Source: Acrocarpospora macrocephala (lineage in GTDB: Bacteria; Actinomycetota; Actinomycetes; Streptosporangiales; Streptosporangiaceae). Taken from it: a DNA stretch of 64,000 nucleotides. Location: positions 62,001 to 126,000 of the forward strand of contig NZ_BLAE01000029.1 in NCBI RefSeq assembly GCF_009687865.1. Reading direction: 5' to 3'. Position 1 is the first letter of the stretch. Each line of letters opens with the position of its first letter. Below, piece after piece: positions 27,344 to 33,950 of this stretch. The notes beneath the pieces are model-generated. The model did no database searches, was not told the DNA's origin, and saw nothing but the letters and a program-made list of their open reading frames with translations. A program made the translations under genes and the position numbers.

Positions 27344-28567
27344 ATGGCGGACAAGGCGGTGCGGTGTGCGCGGCTGGTGGACGTGGTCGCGGGGCGGGTG
27401 CTCGACGATCAGGTGATCCTGATCGAGGGGGAGCGGGTGGTCGATGTCCGCCCTGTCGCCGAGGTCGCGTTCGAGGGTGAACTGATCGATCTGGGCGACG
27501 TGACGGTAACGCCTGGGCTGATCGATCTGCACACTCACCTGGTCGGTGTCGCGGCCTGTGGTGACTACGCGCAGGAGCTCAAGTACAGCGCCGCCCAGCA
27601 GACTCTGGCCGGGGTGCCCAATGCCCGCGACACGCTGATGGCTGGATTCACCACCGTCCGCGATGTAGGGACATTTCGGGCATTTCTGGATGTGGCACTA
27701 CGGGATGCCATTGACGCCGGGCACATCCTGGGGCCCCGGATGGCGGTCGCAGGGGCGTACATCACCGTCAAGGGCGGCGGGGGCATGGTCACCGGCCTCG
27801 CGCCCGACATCGAGCTGCCGCGTGAGTTCCGGTTCGGCCAGACCTCCGGCGTGGACGACATCCGCGAGCGGGTCCGCGAGATCATCTTCAACGGCGCCGA
27901 CCTGATCAAAGTGATCGCCACCGGCGCGGTCCTCGCCAACGGCACCGTCCCCGGCGCCCCCGAACTCACCGAGCCCCAGCTCCGCGCCGCCGTCGAGGAA
28001 GCCTCCTGGTACGGCCGCTATGTCGCCGCCCACGCCCACGGCACCGAAGGCATCAAACGCGCGATCCGCGCGGGCGTGCGCTCCATCGAACACGCCTGCT
28101 TCCTCGACGACGAGGGCGTGGACCTGATGATCGAACACGGCACCTACCTGTCCGCCGACATCTGGTGGGCCGACTGGATCACCGAGACCGGCCCGTCCCA
28201 GGGCTACGACGCCGAACAGCTCCGCAAGAACGACGAGACCGCCGAAGCCCAGCGCACCGCGTTCGCCAAGGCCGTCAAAGCCGGCGTGAAGATCGGTTTC
28301 GGCACCGACGCGGGCGGCTTCCCGCACGGCCTCCAGGCCCGCCAGCTCGCCACCATGGTCGAACACGGCATGACCCCCGTGGCCGCCCTCCGCGCCGCAA
28401 CCCTGACCAGCGCTGAATGCATGGGCTGGGAAGACCGGGTGGGCTCGCTCACCCCCGGCAGGTACGCCGACCTGATCGCCATCCCCGGCACCCTAGATAT
28501 CCAGAAATTTCAGCACGTGCCCTTCGTGATGAAGGGCGGCGCGGTCGTCAAGAACGAGCTCGGGTGA
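27344..28567 (+). CDS. Amidohydrolase family metal-dependent hydrolase (Xaa-Pro/peptide or imidazolonepropionase-like)
   Basis: I place the start at ATG 27344 (MADKAVRC), preceded by AAGGGGGG, giving 407 residues. The metal-binding HxH is in GLIDLHTHLVG. A Lys in DLIKVIATG may be carboxylated. The later ligands are HAHGTEG, SIEHACF and GTDAGG, in canonical order. A small composite beta domain frames the barrel. This subgroup includes prolidase-like dipeptidases and related lactamases. It is the first gene of a coupled catabolic operon and may release the amino acid that the downstream dehydrogenase and ThDP enzyme process. That link is inference. Confidence 0.85.
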   Translation: MADKAVRCARLVDVVAGRVLDDQVILIEGERVVDVRPVAEVAFEGELIDLGDVTVTPGLIDLHTHLVGVAACGDYAQELKYSAAQQTLAGVPNARDTLMAGFTTVRDVGTFRAFLDVALRDAIDAGHILGPRMAVAGAYITVKGGGGMVTGLAPDIELPREFRFGQTSGVDDIRERVREIIFNGADLIKVIATGAVLANGTVPGAPELTEPQLRAAVEEASWYGRYVAAHAHGTEGIKRAIRAGVRSIEHACFLDDEGVDLMIEHGTYLSADIWWADWITETGPSQGYDAEQLRKNDETAEAQRTAFAKAVKAGVKIGFGTDAGGFPHGLQARQLATMVEHGMTPVAALRAATLTSAECMGWEDRVGSLTPGRYADLIAIPGTLDIQKFQHVPFVMKGGAVVKNELG

Positions 28568-29499
28568 ACCGCTCCTACCTCGCCGGAATCGCCGCCCTGG
28601 TCAGCGTCACCGCGATCTGGGGTTCCACATTCCCGCTGACCAAGGACATGCTGCTCCGCCTACCCGTAGCGGACCTGTACGCCGTGCGCTTCGCGATCGC
28701 GGTCGCCGTCCTGGTGGCCATCCGGCCAAGATCCCTCCTCGGACTCACCCGCCGCACCTGGCTGACCGGAATCGCCCTCGGCCTGGTGTACGGCGCCGCC
28801 CTCGTCGTCCAGACCCTCGCGCTGATCGAACTGCCGTCGTCGGTGTCGGGTTTCGTGACCGGGTCGTACCTCGTGCTGACGCCGTTACTGGCCTGGGTCT
28901 GGACCAGAACCGTGCCGGAACGCAGAACCTGGGTCGCGGTCGCCCTGGCCACCGCCGGAATGGCCGCGTTCACCCTGCTCAGCGGCGGCGACACCGGCGG
29001 CGAGATCGCGCCGGGCCCGGTCGCGCTGACCCTGCTCTCCGCCGCCCTCTACGCGGTGCACATCGTCGCCCTCGGCCGCTGGTCCAGCCCCGGGGACGCG
29101 TACCCCCTGTCGATCATCCAGATCCTCACCCTGACCGTGATCATGTGGGCGGCCGCCGCGCCCGGCGGCGTGGCCACGCCCGCGACCCCCGCCGACTGGG
29201 CCGGGGTCCTCTACCTGGCCACCATCGCCGGAGCCTTCACCTTCCTGGCCCAGACCTGGGCGCAGGCCCACGTCCCGCCCACGGCCGCCGCCGTCGTCAT
29301 CTCGGCGGAACCGCTGTGGGCCACCGGCTTCGCCTTCGCCCTCTACGACGAGGCGCTCACCTGGCCCGTCCTCGCCGGCGGCGCCTGCGTGGTCGCCGCG
29401 ATGATCCTGGTCGCCTGGCCTCGGCGCGAGGCGGCCGTCCCCCACTGGCTTCCTGAGGAGGCGACATGTCCCGCGTCCCCCGTACCGCCCGGGCGCTGA
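28564..29499 (+). CDS. EamA/DMT family transporter
   Basis: GTG start at 28564 overlapping the amidohydrolase stop (GTGA), giving 311 residues. Ten transmembrane helices form two EamA repeats; the first begins VSVTAIWGSTFPLTKDML. It is likely a metabolite or amino acid exporter in the cell membrane. The 3' end overlaps the acyl-CoA dehydrogenase start by 34 bp, so the genes are coupled. Confidence 0.88.
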   Translation: MNRSYLAGIAALVSVTAIWGSTFPLTKDMLLRLPVADLYAVRFAIAVAVLVAIRPRSLLGLTRRTWLTGIALGLVYGAALVVQTLALIELPSSVSGFVTGSYLVLTPLLAWVWTRTVPERRTWVAVALATAGMAAFTLLSGGDTGGEIAPGPVALTLLSAALYAVHIVALGRWSSPGDAYPLSIIQILTLTVIMWAAAAPGGVATPATPADWAGVLYLATIAGAFTFLAQTWAQAHVPPTAAAVVISAEPLWATGFAFALYDEALTWPVLAGGACVVAAMILVAWPRREAAVPHWLPEEATCPASPVPPGR

Positions 29500-30632
29500 C
29501 CGAGGAGCAGGCGGACGCCGTCCGGCTGGCCCGCGAATTCGCCGCCGCCGAGATCCGGCCGCGCGCCCGGGAGGTGGACGAGGCCGATCACGTGCTGCCC
29601 CGGGAGATCTGGGCCAAAGCCGCTGGGATCGGATTGACCTCGTTCATGATTCCCGAGACGTACGGCGGGGGCGGGGTGGCCGATCTGGTCACCCAGTGCC
29701 TGGTACAGGAGGAGTTGTGCCATGGCGACATCGCGATCGGCAACCTGGTCACCTCCAACGGCTTCTTCGCCGCGCCCGTGCTCGAACTCGGCACCGAAGA
29801 GCAGCGGAAACGCTTCCTGACGCCGCTCTGCTCCGCGGATCCGCCGCTGACCGCGCTGGCCACCACCGAGCCGGGCGTCGGCTCGGACGCCGCCGCGATC
29901 ACCACCCGGGCGGTACGCGTCGGCGACCACTACGTCCTGACCGGCCAGAAATCCTGGATCTCCAACGCACCTTTCGCCGACTATTTCGTCATTTTCGCCA
30001 CTGTCGCGCCGGGAACCCGGTCGAAAGGCATCACCGCTTTCGTGGTCGAACGCGACACCCCCGGCCTGACGATCGGCAACCCGATGCCCAAGATGGGCCA
30101 GCGTGGCATCGCCTGCGCCGAGCTGTTCCTGGACGGGGTCAGGGTGCCGGTGGAGAACCGGCTAGGCGAGGAGGGCCAGGGCTTCTACGGCCTGATGCGA
30201 ACCTTCGACGCCTCTCGCATCCTGATCGCCGCCGCCTGCACCGGCCTGTCCCGGGCCGCCCTCGACACCGCACTCGCCTACGCGAAGGACCGCGAACAGT
30301 TCGGCGTCAGAATCATCGACCACCAGTCGGTGGCCTTCCGCCTCGCCGACATGGCCACCAAGACGGATATTTCACGACTGGTAACCATGCGTGCCGCAGA
30401 ACTGTACGACACCGGCGCGACCGTCACCGAAGAGGCCGCGATCGCCAAGCTGACGGCCTCAGAACACGCGATGTGGTGCACCTGGGCCGCCGTGCAAACC
30501 CACGGCGGCTGGGGCTACTCCCGCGAATTCCTGGTCGAGAAGTGGATGCGCGACGCCAAGCTAGAGGAACTCGAGGAAGGCACCTCCGACATCCAGCGCC
30601 TGATCATCTCCCGCTCCCTGGCCCGCACATGA
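29466..30632 (+). CDS. Acyl-CoA dehydrogenase family protein
   Basis: A 388-residue FAD enzyme with all three domains. The N-terminal helices precede the ALATTEPGVGSDAAAITT loop and the beta domain with SWISNA. The C-terminal domain has YAKDREQFGVRI, with the catalytic Glu expected in the EELEEGTSDIQRLIISR region. GAGGAGG stands before ATG 29466. It would oxidise a short or branched acyl-CoA. In this operon the CoA ester could come from the ADP-forming synthetase encoded four genes on. Confidence 0.9.
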   Translation: MSRVPRTARALTEEQADAVRLAREFAAAEIRPRAREVDEADHVLPREIWAKAAGIGLTSFMIPETYGGGGVADLVTQCLVQEELCHGDIAIGNLVTSNGFFAAPVLELGTEEQRKRFLTPLCSADPPLTALATTEPGVGSDAAAITTRAVRVGDHYVLTGQKSWISNAPFADYFVIFATVAPGTRSKGITAFVVERDTPGLTIGNPMPKMGQRGIACAELFLDGVRVPVENRLGEEGQGFYGLMRTFDASRILIAAACTGLSRAALDTALAYAKDREQFGVRIIDHQSVAFRLADMATKTDISRLVTMRAAELYDTGATVTEEAAIAKLTASEHAMWCTWAAVQTHGGWGYSREFLVEKWMRDAKLEELEEGTSDIQRLIISRSLART

Positions 30633-32737
30633 CCCCCGTAGACGACGACGCTGGCGCTCCTCGCAGACCACTCGGCGACCCGGATCCGAGCGTTTCGGGT
30701 GGCGTTCCTCGTGTATCGCTCGATGGCCTGGATCCGAGCGTTTCGGGTGGCGTTCCTCGTGTATCGCTCGATGGCCTGGATCCGAGCGTTTCGGAAGGTG
30801 CTCCTCATATGTCGCTTGGTGGCCCGGATCCGAGCGTTTCGGGTGATGCTCCTCGTGTATCGTCCGGCGGTGCGGACGTGAACGTCGCGGGTGGGGTTGC
30901 TCGCGTATCGGCTGGCGGTCCGAGCACGACGACCGCCGCGCACGTGCTGGCCCTGACCCTGGTCGCGTATGGAGTGGACACGGTCTTCGGCATTCCCGGC
31001 ACGCACAACCTTGCCATCTACCAGGCGTTGGCGGAGGCGGGCGTTCGCTGCGTCACCACCCGCCACGAGCAGGGCGCGGGCTACGCCGCCGATGGCTACG
31101 CACGGGCGACCGGCCGCCCCGGCGTCGTCCTCACCACGACAGGCCCGGCTGTCCTCAATGCCGCCGCCGCGCTCGCCCAGGCTTACTCAGATTCGTCCCC
31201 CGTTCTGCTCATCTCACCCGGCGTCCCGCTCACCCATCCCCGCCTCGGCTGCGGTTACCTGCACGAATCCAAAGACCAGTCCCGCGCCCTGGACTCTCTC
31301 TGCGCCTGGAGCCACCGCGTCACCTCCCCCGAGGAGATCCCCGCCGCCCTCTCCCGCGCCTTCGCCTCCTTCACCGAGGGCCGCCCCCGCCCGATCCACC
31401 TGGAAATCCCGGTAGACCTCCTCGACCTCCCCACGTCCGTTCCCCCGGCCACCCCGTTCCAGGTTCCGCCCCGCGCTCCCGACCCCGCCGCCATCGCATC
31501 CGCCGCCACCCTGCTCGGTACGGCCCTGCGCCCCGCGATCGTCCTCGGCGGCGGCGTCCACCACTCCCACGCCGACCACTCCCACGCCGACCACTCACAC
31601 GTCCATCACTCCCGCGCCGGGACCCTCGCCCTGGCCGAACGCACCGGCGCACCTATCGTCACCACGGCGAACGGCAAAGCGGCCGTCCCCGAGTCACACG
31701 CCCACCATTCCCGCACCGGGACCCTCGCCCTCATCTTGGCCGAACGCACCGGCGCACCCATCGTCACCACGGCCAACGGCAAAGCGGCCGTCCCCGAGTC
31801 GCACCCGCTGGCCCTCGGCGCGACCCTGCACCTGCCGGCTGTCCAGACCTGGCTGGCCACGTGCGACGTCGTCCTCGCGATCGGCACCGAACTGGCCCCC
31901 TCGGATTTCTGGATAGACGATTTCCGCCTGACCGGCCAACTCATCAGAATCGACGTCGATCCCGCTCAGATGCAGGGCGACCTCCCCGCCATGATCCCGA
32001 TCGTCGCCGACGCGTACCTCGCCTTGGACGCCCTGCTCACCCATCCGGCGATACCTCAGAAACCGGAACATGTTCCGCGGGAGCCACTGGACGCCGGGCC
32101 ACTCGCGGAGCGGCGGGATTCCGTTGTCCGGGCAGGGTGGGATGCCCAGTCGCTCGTGGGGCGGTCGGATTCCGTTCTCTGGGCTCGGCGGGATGCCGAG
32201 TTGGAGGCGCTTGCGGCTCGGTGGGGTTCCCAGCTCAAGGCCGTCAGGGATGTGCTTCCCGCGGACACGATCGTGACCGCTGACAGCTCGATGTTCTGCT
32301 ACTACGGTGCGCTCGGCGGTCTGCCGATTGATCCGCCGGGGCGGTTTCTCTATCCGACCGGTTTCGGCACGCTGGGCTTCGCGCTCCCCGCCGCCATCGG
32401 AGCCAAGATCGCCTACCCGGAAAGGCCGGTCGCTGTGCTGGCAGGGGACGGCGCGTTTCAGTTCAGCGTTCAGGAATTGGCCACAGCGGTGGAACTTGGC
32501 CTCCCGTTGCCGATTGTGATCTCCGTCAACGGTGGATACGGCGAGATCCGGGCGGAAATGGTGGCGCGCGGCATGCTGCCCGTGGCGGTCGATCTGCACA
32601 ATCCCGACTTCGTTGGTCTCGCCGTGGCGTATGGCGCGGGTGGGGTTGCCGTGGACACGCCGGAGGAGCTTGGGGAGGCGGTTGGGAAGGCGTTGCACGC
32701 TTCGGGGCCCACTGTGATCGTTTTGAGGGAGGCGTGA
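30629..32737 (+). CDS. ThDP-dependent 2-oxoacid decarboxylase/acetolactate-synthase-like protein with repeat insertions
   Basis: ATG 30629 overlaps the previous stop (ATGA), giving 702 residues. The PYR domain has FGIPGTHNLAIYQAL and the cofactor-activating Glu in TTRHEQGAGYAADGYAR. The PP domain has the ThDP motif starting GDGAFQFSVQELATAV. Three additions separate it from its 526-residue paralogue at 44575: five 16-residue N-terminal repeats (about 19-98), a HSHAD tract plus a 33-residue duplication of the conserved middle domain (about 312-391), and a shorter repeated stretch near 485-530. The core motifs are intact, but the mid-domain duplication could disturb folding. The reaction is probably decarboxylation or carboligation of a 2-oxoacid supplied by the next gene. 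Confidence 0.87.
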   Translation: MTPVDDDAGAPRRPLGDPDPSVSGGVPRVSLDGLDPSVSGGVPRVSLDGLDPSVSEGAPHMSLGGPDPSVSGDAPRVSSGGADVNVAGGVARVSAGGPSTTTAAHVLALTLVAYGVDTVFGIPGTHNLAIYQALAEAGVRCVTTRHEQGAGYAADGYARATGRPGVVLTTTGPAVLNAAAALAQAYSDSSPVLLISPGVPLTHPRLGCGYLHESKDQSRALDSLCAWSHRVTSPEEIPAALSRAFASFTEGRPRPIHLEIPVDLLDLPTSVPPATPFQVPPRAPDPAAIASAATLLGTALRPAIVLGGGVHHSHADHSHADHSHVHHSRAGTLALAERTGAPIVTTANGKAAVPESHAHHSRTGTLALILAERTGAPIVTTANGKAAVPESHPLALGATLHLPAVQTWLATCDVVLAIGTELAPSDFWIDDFRLTGQLIRIDVDPAQMQGDLPAMIPIVADAYLALDALLTHPAIPQKPEHVPREPLDAGPLAERRDSVVRAGWDAQSLVGRSDSVLWARRDAELEALAARWGSQLKAVRDVLPADTIVTADSSMFCYYGALGGLPIDPPGRFLYPTGFGTLGFALPAAIGAKIAYPERPVAVLAGDGAFQFSVQELATAVELGLPLPIVISVNGGYGEIRAEMVARGMLPVAVDLHNPDFVGLAVAYGAGGVAVDTPEELGEAVGKALHASGPTVIVLREA
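30682..30921 (+). repeat. Five 48-bp repeats at the 5' end of the ThDP gene
   Basis: Units start at 30682, 30730, 30778, 30826 and 30874. The first two are identical over 48 bp. They encode 16-residue blocks DPSVSGGVPRVSLDGL, progressively diverged to DVNVAGGVARVSAGGP. Confidence 0.93.
31562..31803 (+). repeat. 15-bp HSHAD repeats and a 99-bp duplication inside the ThDP gene
   Basis: Four 15-bp units (31562-31621) encode HSHAD, HSHAD, HSHVH, HSRAG. A 99-bp unit starting at 31607 is repeated at 31706 and encodes the conserved LAERTGAPIVTTANGKAAVP segment twice. The paralogue at 44575 has this segment once. Confidence 0.9.
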
Positions 32738-33891
32738 TGGCGCGGGAGCCGTACCTGAAGGTGACCTGGACCGATGAGGTGACCGGGAGGCCGGGATATC
32801 TGGTCATCGATCGGCTGGGCCGGGGGGTGAGCAGTGGCGGGTTGCGGATGCGGGCCGGGGTCACGCTGGCTGAGGTCGCGGACCTGGCTCTGGGGATGAG
32901 CCGTAAGGAGGCGCTGGCCTATGAGCCGGGGCTGCGGTATCAGCCGCTGGGTGGGGCCAAGGGCGGTATCGACTGCGATCCGCTCGATCCGGGGGCGGCT
33001 GGGATGTTGCGGCGGTACATCAGTGCCATGAAGCCGCTGCTGCAGACCTATTGGGCGACTGGTGAGGATCTGGGCCTGCGGCAGGAGTCGATCGACGCCG
33101 CCTGTCAGGAGGCGGGACTGCGCACGTCCATCGACGCCGTGCTGCCGCTGCTCGCCGACCCGGACGCGGCGCTGAAAGGCCTCGACGAGGCGTTCTCGGT
33201 GACCGTCGATGGGATCGGACTCGGTGATCTCGCTGGGGGCTGCGGAGTGGCGGAGGCGGCACTGACCGCCCTCGATCTGGTGATCCCCGATCGCAGGGCG
33301 ACGGCGGTGATCCAGGGGTTCGGTTCGATGGGCGGCGCGACCGCGCGTTTCCTCGCCCGTGCTGGGGTCCTGGTGGTCGGCATCGCCGACAGCGAGGGCG
33401 TGGTCGCCAACCCGGACGGGCTGGACGTGGAGACGCTCCTGCTCACCCGGGACGAACACGGCCGCATCGACCGTTCCCGGCTGCGCGCCACCGACGAGAA
33501 ACTGCCCAGGGACGCCTGGCTCGACCTGGAATGCGATGTGCTGGTTCCGGCGGCGGTGTCGTACTGCATCGGCGTTGAGGAAGCCCCGAGGGTGACCGCG
33601 CGCCTGATCGTCGAAGCCGCCAACTGCCCGGTGACGCCGGACGCCGAAGCACTGCTCCGGGACTTCGGCGTGATCGTCGTCCCAGACGTGGTCGCCAACT
33701 CGGCCACCAACTCCTGGTGGTGGTGGACGCTGTTCGGCGACATCCCCGCCGAAGCCGACGCGGCCTTCGCCAAGATCCGCACCTGGATGCGCCGAGTGGT
33801 CACCGACATCCTCACCGAGTCCACGACCACCGGCGGGCTGCCCCGCGAGATCGCCCACACCCTCAGCGAACGCATCCTGGAAACCCGATGA
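32737..33891 (+). CDS. Glu/Leu/Phe/Val dehydrogenase family protein
   Basis: ATG 32737, reading TGATG with the previous stop and preceded by GGGAGG; 384 residues. The catalytic Lys motif is YQPLGGAKGGIDCDP. A Rossmann domain with VIQGFGSMGGATARFLARAG follows, then VPDVVANSATNSWWWW near the end. Family enzymes interconvert amino acids and 2-oxoacids with NAD(P). Its product would be a suitable substrate for the adjacent ThDP enzyme. The amino acid used cannot be told; the WWWW stretch in the C-terminal part is distinctive. Confidence 0.87.
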   Translation: MAREPYLKVTWTDEVTGRPGYLVIDRLGRGVSSGGLRMRAGVTLAEVADLALGMSRKEALAYEPGLRYQPLGGAKGGIDCDPLDPGAAGMLRRYISAMKPLLQTYWATGEDLGLRQESIDAACQEAGLRTSIDAVLPLLADPDAALKGLDEAFSVTVDGIGLGDLAGGCGVAEAALTALDLVIPDRRATAVIQGFGSMGGATARFLARAGVLVVGIADSEGVVANPDGLDVETLLLTRDEHGRIDRSRLRATDEKLPRDAWLDLECDVLVPAAVSYCIGVEEAPRVTARLIVEAANCPVTPDAEALLRDFGVIVVPDVVANSATNSWWWWTLFGDIPAEADAAFAKIRTWMRRVVTDILTESTTTGGLPREIAHTLSERILETR

Positions 33892-33950
33892 ACCGCCGGT
33901 TCGTGCCGTGTTCTGTCGCGGTTGGTGGGGATGATCGGGAGGGCGCGTGA
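33888..33950 (+). pseudogene. Duplicated 5' fragment of the acyl-CoA synthetase gene
   Basis: A 20-codon open frame (ATG 33888, stop 33948-33950) starts in ATGA overlap with the dehydrogenase stop and encodes MNRRFVPCSVAVGGDDREGA. The real synthetase, 59 bp on, begins MNGLFDPCSVAVVGASDDPA. The DNA shares TGTTCTGTCGCGGT and neighbouring bases. It looks like a partial duplicate of the gene's own start, now out of frame; it may still act as a coupled leader. Confidence 0.7.

Noticed and set aside
30699-30881. A + strand open frame with repeating MAFLVYRSMAWIRAFR-like sequence
   Set aside because: It is the 48-bp repeat of the ThDP gene read in another frame; unit length divisible by three keeps all frames open.
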